Source: Cervus elaphus (taxonomy: Eukaryota > Chordata > Mammalia > Artiodactyla > Cervidae). Taken from it: DNA of 64,000 nucleotides. The position numbers were made by a program, and so were the translations under genes. Location of the stretch: contig NC_057848.1 of the NCBI RefSeq assembly GCF_910594005.1, positions 53,895,616 through 53,959,615 on the forward strand. The letters run 5' to 3'. Positions within the stretch are counted from its first letter, which is position 1. Each line of letters opens with the position of its first letter. This document shows, piece after piece, positions 10,722-22,718 of the stretch. A model generated the notes under the pieces. The model worked only from the letters and a program-made list of their open reading frames with translations, was not told the DNA's origin and ran no database searches.

Positions 10722-13700
10722 TTGGAAATGAAAAGAGATCATTCTGTCGTTTTTGAGATTGCATCCAAGTACTGCATTTCGAACTCTTTTGTTGACCGTG
10801 ATGGCTATTCCATTTTTTCTAAGGGATTCCTGCCCACAGTAGTAGATATAATGGTCATCTGAGTTAAATTCACCCATGCCAGTCCATTTTAGTTCGCTGA
10901 TTCCTAGAATGTCGATGTTCACTCTTGCCATCTCCCGTTTGACTTCCAATTTGCCTTGATTCATGGACGTAACATTCCAGGCTCCTATGCAATATTGCTC
11001 TTTACAGCATCAGACCTTGCTTCCATTACCAGTCACATCCACACCTGGGTATTGTTTTTGCTTTGGCTGCATCCCTTCATTCTTCCTGGAGTTATTTCTC
11101 CACTGATGTCCAGTAGCATATTAGGCACCTACCGACCTGGGGAGTTCCTCTTTCAGTATCCTATCATTTTGCCTTTTCATAATGTTCATGGGGTTCTCAA
11201 GGCAAGAATACTGAAGTGGTTTGCCGTTCCCTTTTCCAGTGGACCACATTCTGTCAGACCTCTCCACCATGACCCACCCATCTTGGGTGGCCCCACATGG
11301 CATGGCTTCGTTTCATTGAGTTGGACAAGACTGTGGTCCTGTGATCAGATTGGCTAGTTTTCTGTGATTATGGTTTCAGTGTGTCTGCCCTCTGATGCCC
11401 TCTCGCAACACCTACCATCTTACTTGGGTTTCTCTTACCTTGGACAGTAATCCAAACCTATGCCCCAACCAGTAACATTGAAGAAGCTGAAGTTGAATGG
11501 TTCTATGAAGACCTACAAGACCTTTTAGAACTAACACCCAAAAGATGTCCTTTTCATTATAGGGGACTGGAATGCAAAAGTAAGAAGTCAAGAAACACCT
11601 GGAGTAACAGGAAAATTTGATCTTGGAGTATGGAATGAAGCAGGGCAAAGACTAATAGAGTTTTGCCAAGAGAACGCACTGGTCATAGCAAACACCCTCT
11701 TCCAACAACACAAGAGAAGACTCTACACATGGACATCACCAGAAGGTCAACACCGAAATCAGATTGATTATCTTCTTTGCAGCCACAGATGGAGAAGCTC
11801 TATACAGTCAGCAAAAACAAGACCGGGAGCTGACTGTGGCTCAGATCATGAACTCCTTATTGCCAAATTCAGACTTAAATTGAAGAAAGTAGGGAAAACC
11901 ACTAGACCATTCAGGTATGACCTAAATCAAATCCCTTATGATAATACAGTGGAAGTGAGAAATAGATTTAAGGGACTAGATCTGATAGACGGAGTGCCTG
12001 ATGAACTGTGGACGGAGGTTCATGACGTTGTACAGGAGACAGGGATCAAGACCATCCCCATGGAAAAGAAATGCAAAAAGGCAAAATGGTTATCTGAGGA
12101 GGCATTACAAATAGCTGTGAAAAGAAGAGAAGTGAAAAGCAAAGGAGAAAAGGAAAGACATACCCATTTGAATGCAGAGTTCCAAAGAATAGCCAGGAGA
12201 GATAAGAAAGGCTTCCTCAGTGGTCAATGCAAAGAAATAGAAGAAAACAACAGAATGGGAATGACTAGAGATCTCTTCAAGAAAATTAGAGATACCAAGG
12301 GAACATTTCATGCAAAGATGGGTTCGATAAAGGACAGAAATGTTATGGACCTAACAGAAGCAGAAGATATTAAGAAGAGGTGGCAAGAATACACAGAAGA
12401 ACTGTACAAAAAAAAAATCTTCACGACCCAGATAATCACGATGGTGTGATCACTCACGTAGAGCCAGACATCCTGGAATGTGAAGTCAAGTGGGCCTTAG
12501 GAAGCGTCACTACGAACAAAGCTAGTGGAGGTGATGGAATTCCAGTTGAGCTATTTCAAATCCTAAAGATGATGCTGTGAAAGTGCTGCACTCAATATGC
12601 CAGCGAATTTGGAAAACTTAGCAGTGGCCACAGGACTGGAAAAGGTCAGTTTTCATCCCAATCCAAAAAAAAAAACAATCCCAAAGAATGCTCAAACTAC
12701 CACACAATTGCAATCATCTCACACGCTAGTAAAGTAACACACAAAATTCTCCAAGCCAGGCTTCAGCAATACATGAACCATGAACTTCCAAATGTTCAAG
12801 CTGGTTTTAGAAAAGGCAGAGGAACCAGAGATCAAATTGCCAACATCCACTGGATCATCAAAAAAGCAAGAGAGTTCCAGAAGAATATCTACTTCTGCTT
12901 TATTGACTATGCCAAAGCCTTTGACGGTGTGGATCACAATAAACTGTGGAAAATTCTGAAAGAGTTGGGAATGCCAGACCACCTGACCTGCCTCTTGAGA
13001 AACCTGTGTGCAGGACAGGAAGCAACAGTTAGAACTGGACATGGAACAACAGACTGGTTCCAAATAGGAAAAGGAGTACACCAAGGCTGTATATTGTCAC
13101 CCTGCTTATTTAACTTATATGCAGAGTACATAATGAGAAATGCCGGGCTGGAAGAAGCACAAGCTGGAATCAAGATTGCCGGGAGAAATATCAATTACCT
13201 CAGATATGAAGAGGACACCACCCTTTTGGCAGAAAGTGAGGAAGAACTAAAGACCCTCTTGATGAAAGTGAAAGAGGAGAGGGAAGAAGTTGTCTTAAAG
13301 CTCAACATTCAGAAAACTAAGATCATGACATCTGGTCCCATCCTAGACAGCATATTGAAAAGCAGAGACATTACTTTGTCAACAAAGGTCCGTCTAGTCA
13401 AGGCTATGGTTTTTCCAGTGGTCATGTATGGATGTGAGAGTTGGACTGTGAAGAAAGCTGAGTGCTGAAAAATTGATGCTTTTGAACTGTGGTGTTGGAG
13501 AAGACTCTTGAGAGTCCCTTGAACTGCAAGGAGATCCAACCAGTCCATACTAAAGGAGATCAGTCCTGGGTGTTCATTGGAAGGACTGATACTGAAGCTG
13601 AAACTCCAATACTCTGGCCACCTCATGCAAAGAGTTGACTCATTGGAAAAGACCCTGATGCTGGGAGGGATTGGGGGCAGGAGGAGAAGAGGACGACAGA

Positions 13701-13862
13701 GGATGAGATGGCTGGATGGCATCACCATCTCGATGGACATGAGTTTGAGTAAACTCCGGGAGTTGGTGATGAACAGGGAGGCCTGGCGTGCTGCGATTCA
13801 TGGGGTGGCAAAGAGTCGGACACGACTGAGTGACTGAACTAACTGAACTGCACTGCTTTTTT
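10705..13862 (+). mobile_element. BovB LINE, near full length, 5'-inverted
   Basis: RTE-type retrotransposon copy, about 3.1 kb. The 3' part (about 11445-13845) lies on the plus strand: endonuclease C-terminal half, linker, reverse transcriptase (DYAKAFD at about 12904) and C-terminal domain ending 'gtcggacacgactgagtgactgaac'. The 5' part (10722 to about 11444) is inverted and carries the 5' UTR and endonuclease N-terminus (ILGISELKWTGMG, DDHYIYYCG) on the minus strand. A 17-bp direct repeat, aactgcactgctttttt, flanks the whole (10705-10721, 13846-13862). The coding frame is dead: frameshifts near 12415, 12570 and 12670, the catalytic YADD changed to YEED near 13210, about 145 bp deleted near 13340, and stops at 13466 and 13520. 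Confidence 0.92.
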
Positions 13863-14065
13863 AGATGATCTTTACTGGAAATGTTCAACTGCTAGGGTGG
13901 AGTAGGCAAATACTTGGAATCAATCAGGTTTGGAGCTTGACAAATGAAAACAATGGAAGAAAAGAGAGGCAAGGGTGTTGGGGAATATTTGAAACAGAAG
14001 TTGTAATGAGGGACTATATGATACGTCTGTCCCATTTCCTTCCTTCCATTGTTTATTAAAGACAA
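13863..14065. other. spacer between inverted BovB copies
   Basis: About 200 bp of non-BovB sequence, probably the continuation of the old L2 that was interrupted at 10.7 kb. It would form the loop if the two BovB copies paired in an RNA. Confidence 0.45.
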
Positions 14066-15127
14066 GTTCCAGTTCCAGTTCAGTCACTCAGTCGTGTCTG
14101 ACTCTTTGCAACCCCATGAACCGCAGCACGCCAGGATGACCTGTCCATCCCTGAGTCTACCCAATCTCATGTCCATTGAGTCCGTGATGCCATCCAACTA
14201 TCTCATCCTCTGTTGTCCCCTTCTCCTCCTGCCCCCAATCTTTCCCAGCATCAGGGTCTTTTCAAATGAGTCAGCTCTTTGCATGAGGTGGCCAGAGTAT
14301 TGGAGTTTCAGCTTCAACATCAGTCCTTCCAATGAACACTCAGGACTGATCTCCTTTAGCATGGACTGGGTGGATCTTCTTGCAATCCAAGAGACTCTCA
14401 AGAGTCTTCTCCAATACCACAGTTAAAAAGCATCAATTCTTCAATGCTCAGCTTTCTTTATAGTCCAATTCTCACATCCATACATGACCACTGGAAAAAC
14501 CATAGCCTTGACTAGACGGACCTTTGTTGACAAAGTAATGTCTCTGCTTTTCAATATGCTGTCTAGGTTGGTCATAACCTTCCTTCCAAGGAGTAAGCGT
14601 CTTTTAATTTCATGGCTGCAATCACCATCTGCAGTGATTTTGGAGCCCAGGAAAATAAAGTCAGCCACTGTGTCCACTCTTTCCTCATCTATTTGCCATG
14701 AGGTGATGGGACCAGATGCCATGATCTTAGTTTTCTGAATGTTGAGCTTTAAGACAACTTCTTCCCTCTCCTCTTTCACTTTCATCAAGAGGCTCTTTAG
14801 TTCTTCCTCACTTTCTGCCAAAAGGGTGGTGTCCTCTTCATATCTGAGGTAATTGATATTTCTCCTGACAATCTTGATTCCAGCTTGTGCTTCTTCCAGC
14901 CCGACATTTCTCATTATGTACTCTGCATATAAGTTAAATAAGCAGGGTGACAATATACAGCCTTGATGTACTCCTTTTCCTATTTGGAACCAGTCTGTTG
15001 TTCCATGTCCAGTTCTAACTGTTGCTTCCTGTCCTGCACACAGGTTTCTCAAGAGGCAGGTCAGGTGGTCTGGCATTTCCATTTCTTTCAGAATTTTCCA
15101 CAGTTTATTGTGATTCACACAGAAAGG
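14066..15127 (-). mobile_element. BovB LINE, 5'-truncated
   Basis: About 1.06 kb of BovB 3' half on the minus strand, running from DHNKLWKILKEM (reverse transcriptase) through LRYEEDTTLLAE to GSKITADGDCSHEIKRRLLLGRKVMTNLD and the C-terminal domain. The C-terminal frame is closed by a stop after KKAEH at 14441. The YADD catalytic box reads YEED, as in the neighbouring copy at 10.7-13.9 kb, and about 130 bp around it are almost identical between the two copies. No clear target-site duplication. Confidence 0.93.
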
Positions 15128-15780
15128 ATGTTAAAAATATCATTTGACCAACCCTTTAATTTTGTAGCTGAAAAAGAAAATTTAGGTAGGTAATTTATCT
15201 TCTTAGGATCTCAGATCTATTTAGTAACAGACTGAGAAATGGCACCCAGATCTTATTTTCTGATTCTTGTTCCTTCTATTATACCATGCTCTTATGTTCT
15301 TTGCTCTGTTTCTGTCTCTCTTCAGTTTCCAGCCCTTTATGTGTGATACATAAGTACATGAAGAAAGATTTCTCTTCAGTTTAGTAACTTATGTGTCAGC
15401 CGCTTAATAATTTTCGAAGAGCCATCATTATTTTTAATCTTCCCCCAAATTTTGTGAGGTATTTGGGAGTAGGCCTTTGATCTGATTTTCAGATCAGAAA
15501 ACTGCATATGATGATTACTACACTACCACATTGTATCAATTCTTGTATTTCAATTCTAATTCTTTCTTTGGAGATAAAAATTTAATCTTAAGTGTATTGA
15601 AATAAATGTGAATTTACAAGATGCTAATCATATTATGAGCCAAGAATTTTTGTCCAGTAACTGAATGATAGGAGTCTTGTGGCCATTGCCATCATCTGAG
15701 CTGAACAACAAATATCAGAAACTGAGGTAGAGCTCCATGATGAAGATGTAACAAAAAATCAACTTTAGGAAAAAGGGATT
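15128..15780. other. no feature seen
   Basis: AT-rich unique sequence without a gene or recognisable young repeat. Confidence 0.4.
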
Positions 15781-16310
15781 TGGAAGGTAGGATGAAGTAA
15801 ACTGTTTCAGAGCTATGCTGGTTGTCCAGAAAAACTAGTATCTTCTTAGAAGAAGACAAGAGAAGGCATTTCAGGCAGAGGGAATAATGTGGGAAAAGGT
15901 CCAGTTACCTAAGGACAATGTTGGCCATTGATTTCAGAAAGGTTGTTTAAAGAGAATGAGTAGGAGGCTGAAGACAGAAAAGGAGGGGAGCACACACACA
16001 TTTTTGGAGAAAGAAATTCCAGAGAATTTTTGTAAATGAGTTAAAGTGGGAGAAACAAAGAGAGTGATGTCATGAGCCCAAGGGAGGAAACGAACCATGA
16101 CAGTTGTTGGTAAAGAAGGTGTCATGAATATTGGAGGGCTGTGACAAGAATCCTGACCGTACTGAGGTGGGAAGGCTTTTTCACTAAGACTGTTGGTGAA
16201 ATAAAGGAGAGGGAGAGAGAGCCAAAAAAAAAAAAGTACAGGTAGCAGAGAGAGAGAATTCAGAGAAGATACTCTTCTTTGTTCTTGATTTTGCTTGTTA
16301 ATGAGGGAGA
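15781..16310 (-). repeat. L2-like fragment
   Basis: Purine-rich sequence containing 'ggcatttcaggcagagggaataatgtgggaaaaggtccag' (15866-15905), the pattern seen in the inverted L2 internal region. An imperfect GAGA-rich run follows at 16205-16255. Diverged. Confidence 0.45.
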
Positions 16311-16426
16311 AACTTGATCAAGAGTCTAAGTCCAGAGAGAAGTAAATACAAAAGACATTCAAAGGAATGACTGATGGAGTAAGGAGGGTCTCAGAGGAGG
16401 CTAGAAGGGATGACATGGGGAAATAT

Positions 16427-16640
16427 GGGCTTCCCAGGTGTCTCAGTGGTAAAGAATCCGCCTGCCAAAGCAGGAGACTTGGGAGATGCAGGTTCGATCC
16501 TCGGATCAGGAAGATCTCCTGGAGGAAGAAATGGCAACCCATTCTAGTATTCTTGCCTGAAAAAATCCCATGGACAGAGGAGACTTACAGGCTACAGTTC
16601 ATGGGGTTGCAGAGTCAGACACGACGGAACGACAGACTGA
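16427..16640 (+). mobile_element. Bov-tA SINE
   Basis: Forward copy: 'gggcttcccaggtgtctcag' head, 'ggttcgatcctcggatcagg' B-box region, and tail 'agagtcagacacgacggaac'. No convincing target-site duplication. Confidence 0.95.
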
Positions 16641-17545
16641 GGACTGATGGGCAAATGCATAAGAAGAGGCATTATCTTCAGACAAGAAAGAATGATCATC
16701 TTTTACAAGAGAAGGGGATAACAATGGGTGTGGATAGGGATTATCAAGATAATTACCTCATCTTCTTCCTTCCACTTGAGTTTGGAAAGTTAAGCCATCC
16801 CTAGATGGCTATGATGAGCCCATGGTAGAGATGTTCACTTTGCTTCCTCAGAACCTGTCTTTTTCATCTGCATGTGTGGAGCCCAAAATACTTAGTAGAA
16901 ACCGGAGAAGATTGCTAAGACAGGTAGGTGGTTTGCTCTACTACTATTATGTTGCTTGACCAAGAGTAGATCCAGTAACATCATAACAGATGTTAATTTA
17001 TGTCCTTTAAAAAGATCCAACAGGACCTTAAGAATCATAGCTTTACAACCTTTCCTTTTATATCTGCAGAATTATATTTTTCTCCCTAACTTCCCTGGAG
17101 CCCACCAAGCTTCAAAAAGTAAGAACTAGGAGTGCTTCACCTGAAAGGCTTTTTCAGTTTTCAGGTGGTTGTGACCAAAGCATGTTTAGCTCCTGCAGTG
17201 ACCTCCTTTGGGTTTAGAAAGAGCACAGTGCTTGCCTTGTTTAAAACACACTCCTACAACCTTCTGCAAGCAGGGACTGATAGATACAGTTCAAATAAGA
17301 AAACCAATTATCTTTAAGTTGGGCTCCCAGGAGAGCTTTGCTTTTTAATTGAGAGATCAATGTTAGATTCTTATGACATCCTGAACTTCCATTCAGTAAC
17401 TGCTGACTAATAGTGTGAAACTGGAAGTTGGAGTATCTGACATGTCACATAGGTCAGAGCCATGATCCATTTAGGCCAACCCCCAGAGGCTGCTTAAAGC
17501 ACCAAGCAATAGCTTGGAGAAGATACAGTGTGAAAAAGGAATGAA
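16641..17545. other. no gene seen
   Basis: Unique sequence. Open frames here are short and without motifs. Confidence 0.4.
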
Positions 17546-17549
17546 ACTC

Positions 17550-17735
17550 GTGACAGAAAATCTAGGTTCTAGACTTGCATCTCCTGCTGCATGCACAATC
17601 TGGTGTGTCATTTATCTTTACTAAATCCCAAAGTGTTCTATTTTGAATGGGAATGATAATCTCTGCCCTGCTGGCCTCACAGGGTTTCTGTGGAACTCAA
17701 ATGAGGTACAGGAAACACTTTATCAACTAGAAATC
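17550..17735 (+). repeat. MIR SINE
   Basis: Forward MIR pattern: 'aaatctaggttctagacttg', then a degraded core and 'gaatgggaatgataatctct', 'cacagggtttctgtggaact'. Confidence 0.6.
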
Positions 17736-18380
17736 TGTATGCTGTATAGAAATATCATATTTGAGGGATGTGTTAACGCTATTGCTGATCGTAGAAGCTA
17801 AGGATAGCTTTGTCTTTAACTTCAAAGATACCTGAACTCCTGAAACTGGAAGTAAAACTCTTACTTGTTTTACATCATTAAATGCAGCCTGAAAACTGTA
17901 TAATTCCCTTTGCCCAAAGCCTTCAGTCAACTTTAAGTGAATTCTACATTCTAATTAAAAGCACAGCAGTTAGATTTCAGTTTTTATAATCAAAAGTCCT
18001 CTTACACAAGCTGTCAGGAGTAGTTTTGAAAACCTTGTCATGTTTTCATCCTTGGTGGATTGATTGCATCTGACCTGCTTCTAAGATTTTTCAATGCAGG
18101 TTTATACGCTTTCCAGGCTATATAGAAAAGAATTGGGTGGGGTAGTAAAACTTCTCTATATAACACTTAGGGAGGTCTCTCTCATTTCTTTGATGACTTT
18201 GTGAAGTGTCATACAATACAGAGCACTTGTAGAGATATTACCATTGCTTCTGTTATCCCACACCACCACCACTGGCACCATCTGCTTATGAAGTTTGCAA
18301 ACCATACCTGACCCCTCCTCTGTGAATTTTTCCAAAGCATTTTTATTTTATCTATCTGGTTTCATTAATCTTTACAACAC
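17736..18380. other. no feature seen
   Basis: AT-rich unique sequence. Confidence 0.4.
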
Positions 18381-18760
18381 ATTGGATTTTGAAGGATGAA
18401 TAGAAGCCTTTCCAGCCGATAAGTGGGTGGGAAGAGTCTCAGTCAGATCTAAGAGTAAAGAGGAGAGAAGGCTGGAGATGTAGGCAGTCATAGGAGATGG
18501 CGGGCCATCCTGAAGAGTGTGGGCCTTATCCTGAGGTCAATGAGAAGGGTTTTTAATAGGGAGGTGACATAGCTATGTTTGCATTTTAGAAAACTATATA
18601 CTTTGAGTGGATATGCAAATAAACTAGAGGCAAAGGAGGAGACTCAAGACAGGAAGTCCAGTAAGGAGGCAGTTACATTGATTCAGGAAAGAATGATGGT
18701 TATGGGAAAAGCAAAGAAGGCAATGGCTTCAGACAATGGTAATATCACTATCATTATCAC
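18381..18760 (-). repeat. L2-like fragment
   Basis: Contains the recurrent ancient-repeat wording 'gtgtgggccttatcctgagg', 'aatgagaagggtttttaata', 'gggaggtgacatagctatgt'. I assign it to L2 with limited certainty. Confidence 0.4.
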
Positions 18761-19334
18761 TAAGACCATTTCGTCCCTTCATCATTATTCAACTTGCCAA
18801 AAGCAATGTGTGGAAGAAAATAACTTTTCTAAGTATTTGCAAACATATAAACGGGTCATAACCCTGAAGTCCACATGTGACTTAGTTATTTGATGTCAAC
18901 TCACATTTCCCATAGAAGCAACAGCAGTCCTAAATCTCTGGCCATCCCAGAGAAATCTACTTAAAGGACAAAGTACTTGAAAAGCTTTATGTTTGCAGTG
19001 AAATGTAATTGTTCTCTAATAACATGTCACATAAGTAAACAAATGAGAGGATGAAGGAATCGATGTATTAATATAATTTACTAACACAGGCAAAAGTCTG
19101 TATTCGAGGCCCAATGATGTCTCAAATGTAGCTCTTGGCCTTGAGGGAAATGAAAAAACTGTTTCAGCTGGACAGCTCACCAAAGTGACACCTCCCCTCT
19201 AATTGCCAGCATGCTCATCACTAAGGTTCAGCAGAAAGTTTTATTAAAAGAAAACCCAATAAATGTTACATAATCTCAATACAAAAAGAGTACTAACCTA
19301 AGGATCATACAAGGTGTCGGGTCTTTGATTTTAA
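18761..19334. other. no feature seen
   Basis: Unique sequence; no gene evidence. Confidence 0.4.
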
Positions 19335-21076
19335 GTTTATGAATTTTTCAAGAACTAACTTTAATGAACAATACATAATTTGCACACGGTGAATAATTAA
19401 AACAGTATAACTAATGCTCCCGCCAACCCCAGACCAATATTCCCTCTCCCCAGAGGCAACTACTATAAATTGTTGTGGGTACTTGAAGAAATTTTATTAA
19501 TATATGCTTATACCAGCATTTATATACATTTACATTTTCTCATATTTACACAGAAGTGATAGTACAATACATAATAGTTTCAGGGAGCTTTTAAATTTAA
19601 TATATTTTGGAGATATTTCTGTATCTGCATACATAGATCAATCTCACTCATTTTAACATTTACATTCTGCACTGGCATATGGGTAAGCCATTATTTATTT
19701 ATTTTCATTACAGAGTTTGTTTTCTAAGAAATAAAACAGTATAGATACAAAAATTCCTTTTGTCCCCAGTCCCGTTTCTCTTGAGCCCCAGAGGCATCCA
19801 CTATCCTAAAGGTGTTGTATCCTCTATATTTATGTTTTTATCCTACTACATAGGAAAGTATCTGTAAACAATATGTGATAGTATTTTGTATATTTTATAT
19901 TTTGCACAAATGGCATAACATTTTGCAACTTGCTTCCCTGCAACCCCCACCACTTCACGTTTGTTTCTTCAGACCTATCCTTGTTGATACTTGTAGTTTT
20001 CGTTCACTCATTGTTGATTTATCTTGCTTCTCCTTATACTGAATACTGTGGGTTTGTTGGTTTTTCTTTGTAGCTTACTAGCTATGAATAAAAGTCCTGC
20101 AACTGAAATTATTTTTCTCAAATCTTTGCTTTGACGTTGCACTGGATAGATTAATAAAAGGATGAAAGATTCTTATATATTGAAAGCTTGGTAACTTTTT
20201 GGCCTAGGAAAAAATGAATATTTGTGTTAATAACTTTAGCCATTACAATATTGCGAAGAATATTCTTGAATATGTTTTTCATACTTTTTAAAGGAAACTT
20301 GGAGTTGAATTTCAGGCTCAGGGTATATTCTTATTTTCATATTTCCTAGGTACAACCAAATTGCTCTCAAAAGTGGATATGCAAACACATATTCCCACAA
20401 GTAGCCTAAACAATTACGTGTTTCCTCACATTCTTGCTGGCATTTGGTATTAGCAGACGTTTTTATTTGTGGTAATCTGATGCAATAGTATCTCTGTGCT
20501 AATTTAATTTGCATTTCTCTGATTATTAGTGAGGATAAAAGTGTGTTTTCATTTTTTTACTGGCCATTCAGGTTTTCTTTTTTGTGCATTGTCCAACAGT
20601 ATTTTGTCCATTGTTAATCTGGATTGTTGTTTAATAAATGTAGTCCTTCATGGAGTCTGTATCTGTCTATTGTATATTTGTTGCAAATATCTTCTCCAAG
20701 TCTGTTACTTACCTATTAACTTTGCTTATTGCATTGTTTAATAGCATAGAAAAGTGGAAGGTTTTATTTTTTATGATGTGGTCAAATTTATCAATCATTT
20801 ACAATTTGTGTTTTTTATGCCTTATTTAAAAAATCCTTTCCTATCCCCATATCATTAATATATTATTCTGAATTTTGTCTAAATTTTAAAAGCTTTTTAA
20901 AAAAGCATTGTTATTGAATCCACCTTGAATTTATTTCATATATGATGAAATATAGGAAATTAATTTTATTTGTTTCAGTATTAATAAGCAATTATTTATA
21001 TACCATTTATTGACTAGCCCGTCCTTTCTTCTCGTGATCTACAATGCCAGTTCTGTCATATATAAAGGTTCATTAT

Positions 21077-21312
21077 ATGGTTGATCCTTGAACAACATCG
21101 GTTTGAACTGCATGGGCCTACCTTTTATATGTGGATTTTTTTCCGACAGTAAATACTACAGTACCACATGATTAGTGGCTGAATCTATGAATGTGGAACC
21201 AGGGATATGAAGGAACTGTGTGTATATGAAGGGTCGAGTGTAAATTATACATGGATTTCCGACTGCAAGAACTGTTGGCATCTCTAACCCATGTATTGTT
21301 CAGGTATCCATT
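21077..21312. mobile_element. Tigger/pogo-type DNA transposon relic
   Basis: About 235 bp with degraded inverted termini: left 'ggttgatccttgaacaacat' and right 'catgtattgttcaggtatcc', which reversed reads gatacctgaacaat. Internal 'ggatttttttccgacagt' and 'ggatttccgactgcaagaac' are family-typical. Non-autonomous and inserted in the old L1. Exact subfamily not assigned. Confidence 0.7.
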
Positions 21313-21512
21313 GTATTCTCAGATTTGTGTCTGGGTCTCTCTTTTCCCCAACTGATCTGTTTGTCTCTCTCTATGCAAGTATCACATTATTTTAATTACT
21401 ATAGTTTTCTAAGTCTTGATATCTGTAGGATAAATACTTCCTATTTATTCTTCTTCTTAATTGTCTTGAATATTTTTGGTGTCAATTTTTATATGAATTT
21501 TAGAATCAACTT

Positions 21513-21732
21513 GGGGTTTCCCTGGTGGCACTGTTGGTAAAGAATCTGCCTGCCAGTGCAGGAGACACAAGAGATGTGGGTTCGATCCCTGGGTTGGGAA
21601 GATCCGCTGGAGGAGGGCATGGCAACCCAATCCAGTATTCCTGCCTGGATAATCCCCATGGACAGAGGAGCCTGGTGGGCTACAGTCCATGGGGTGGCAA
21701 AGAGTCAGACGACTGAGCATGCACGCACTTAC
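21513..21732 (+). mobile_element. Bov-tA SINE
   Basis: Complete forward copy with head 'tttccctggtggcactgttg', tail 'gcaaagagtcagacgactga'. The target-site duplication aatcaactt is exact (21504-21512, 21733-21741), which fixes the borders. Confidence 0.96.
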
Positions 21733-21981
21733 AATCAACTTAAGTTTCATGAAAAATCCTGTCAGAACTTTATTTGGAATTGCCTTGAATTGATAGGTAA
21801 ATTTTTGGAACTGTGGACATCTTTAAGCTAATGAATTGTTTTGTATGTAAAAATGGTATGTGTCTCTTTTTATTGAAGTCTTCTTTTATGTCCTTCATTA
21901 GTGCTTATAATATTTTCCATAAAGATCATGGGCATCTTTTGTTAGAGTGTTACTTAGGTTAATAGTGTTGCTTGTTAATAT

Positions 21982-22205
21982 GAGGCTTCCCAGGTGGCGC
22001 TAGTGGTAAAGAACCCTCCTGCCAATGCAGAAGACATAAGAGACACAAGTTCAATCCCTGTGTGGGGAAGATGCCCTGGAGGAGGGCACAGCAACCCATT
22101 CCAGTATTCTTGCCTGGAGAATCCCCATGAACAGAGGAGCCTGGTGGGCTACAGTCTATAGAGCTGCAAAGAGTTGGACATGACTGAAGTGACTTAGCAC
22201 TCAGC
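21982..22205 (+). mobile_element. Bov-tA SINE
   Basis: Forward copy with the 'ccaggtggcgctagtgg' head at 21990 (a CTCF-like core) and tail 'ttggacatgactgaagtgac'. It abuts the poly(T) of the next, inverted SINE. Confidence 0.95.
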
Positions 22206-22510
22206 TTTTTTTTTTTTTAATTTTATTTTTGGTTGCATTGGGTCTTTGTTGGTGCATGTGGACTTTGTCTAGTTGCAGTGAGTGGGATCCTCTCTTGGTG
22301 CACAGGCTCTAGGCCCACGGGCTTCAGTAGTTGCAGCATGTGGGCTAAGTGGTGGTGACAGCTCCTGGGATCTAGAGCACAAGCTAAGTAGTTGTGGACC
22401 AGGGGCTTAGTTGCTCTGCAGCATGTGGAATCTTCTTCGACCAGGGATTGAACCCATATCCCCTGCATTAGTGGGTGGATTCTTATGCACTGTTCCACGA
22501 GGAAAGTCCT
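22206..22510 (-). mobile_element. CHR-type tRNA-Glu SINE
   Basis: Inverted SINE of the cetacean-hippo-ruminant family: poly(T) at 22207-22219, 'acaggctctaggcccacggg', 'cttagttgctctgcagcatg', 'accagggattgaacccatat', ending in the inverted head 'ttcttatgcactgttccacg'. About 300 bp. Confidence 0.88.
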
Positions 22511-22718
22511 GAATGGTAGCTTTATTTTAACTAGTTTTATTGAGGTGTAATTTGCAAACAATAAGATGCACCAATTATGTGATGAGTTTTGAGAAATGTA
22601 TATCATTGTGTAATGGTAACTGCAATCAAGATGTAGAACATTTCCATCTCTCCAAAAAGTTTCCTCATGCCCCTTGAAGTGAATCTCTTCCAACTCACAC
22701 TGACTCCCTGGCTGATTT

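Larger units (their letters stand above)
19335..21981 (-). repeat. old L1 LINE, interrupted
   Basis: An ancient minus-strand L1. The left end resembles a 3' UTR (ccccagaggcaactactata, tatatgcttataccagcatt), followed by inverted ORF2 3' sequence (ttgcatttctctgattattagtgagg at 20511) and further ORF2 (cttgatatctgtaggataaa; ttgaattgataggtaaattt). A Tigger-like element (21077-21312) and a Bov-tA (21513-21732) sit inside. All frames are broken. Confidence 0.6.

Noticed and set aside
12773..13468. Reverse-transcriptase frame as a host gene
   Set aside because: It is the RT domain of a BovB LINE with the rest of the element around it.
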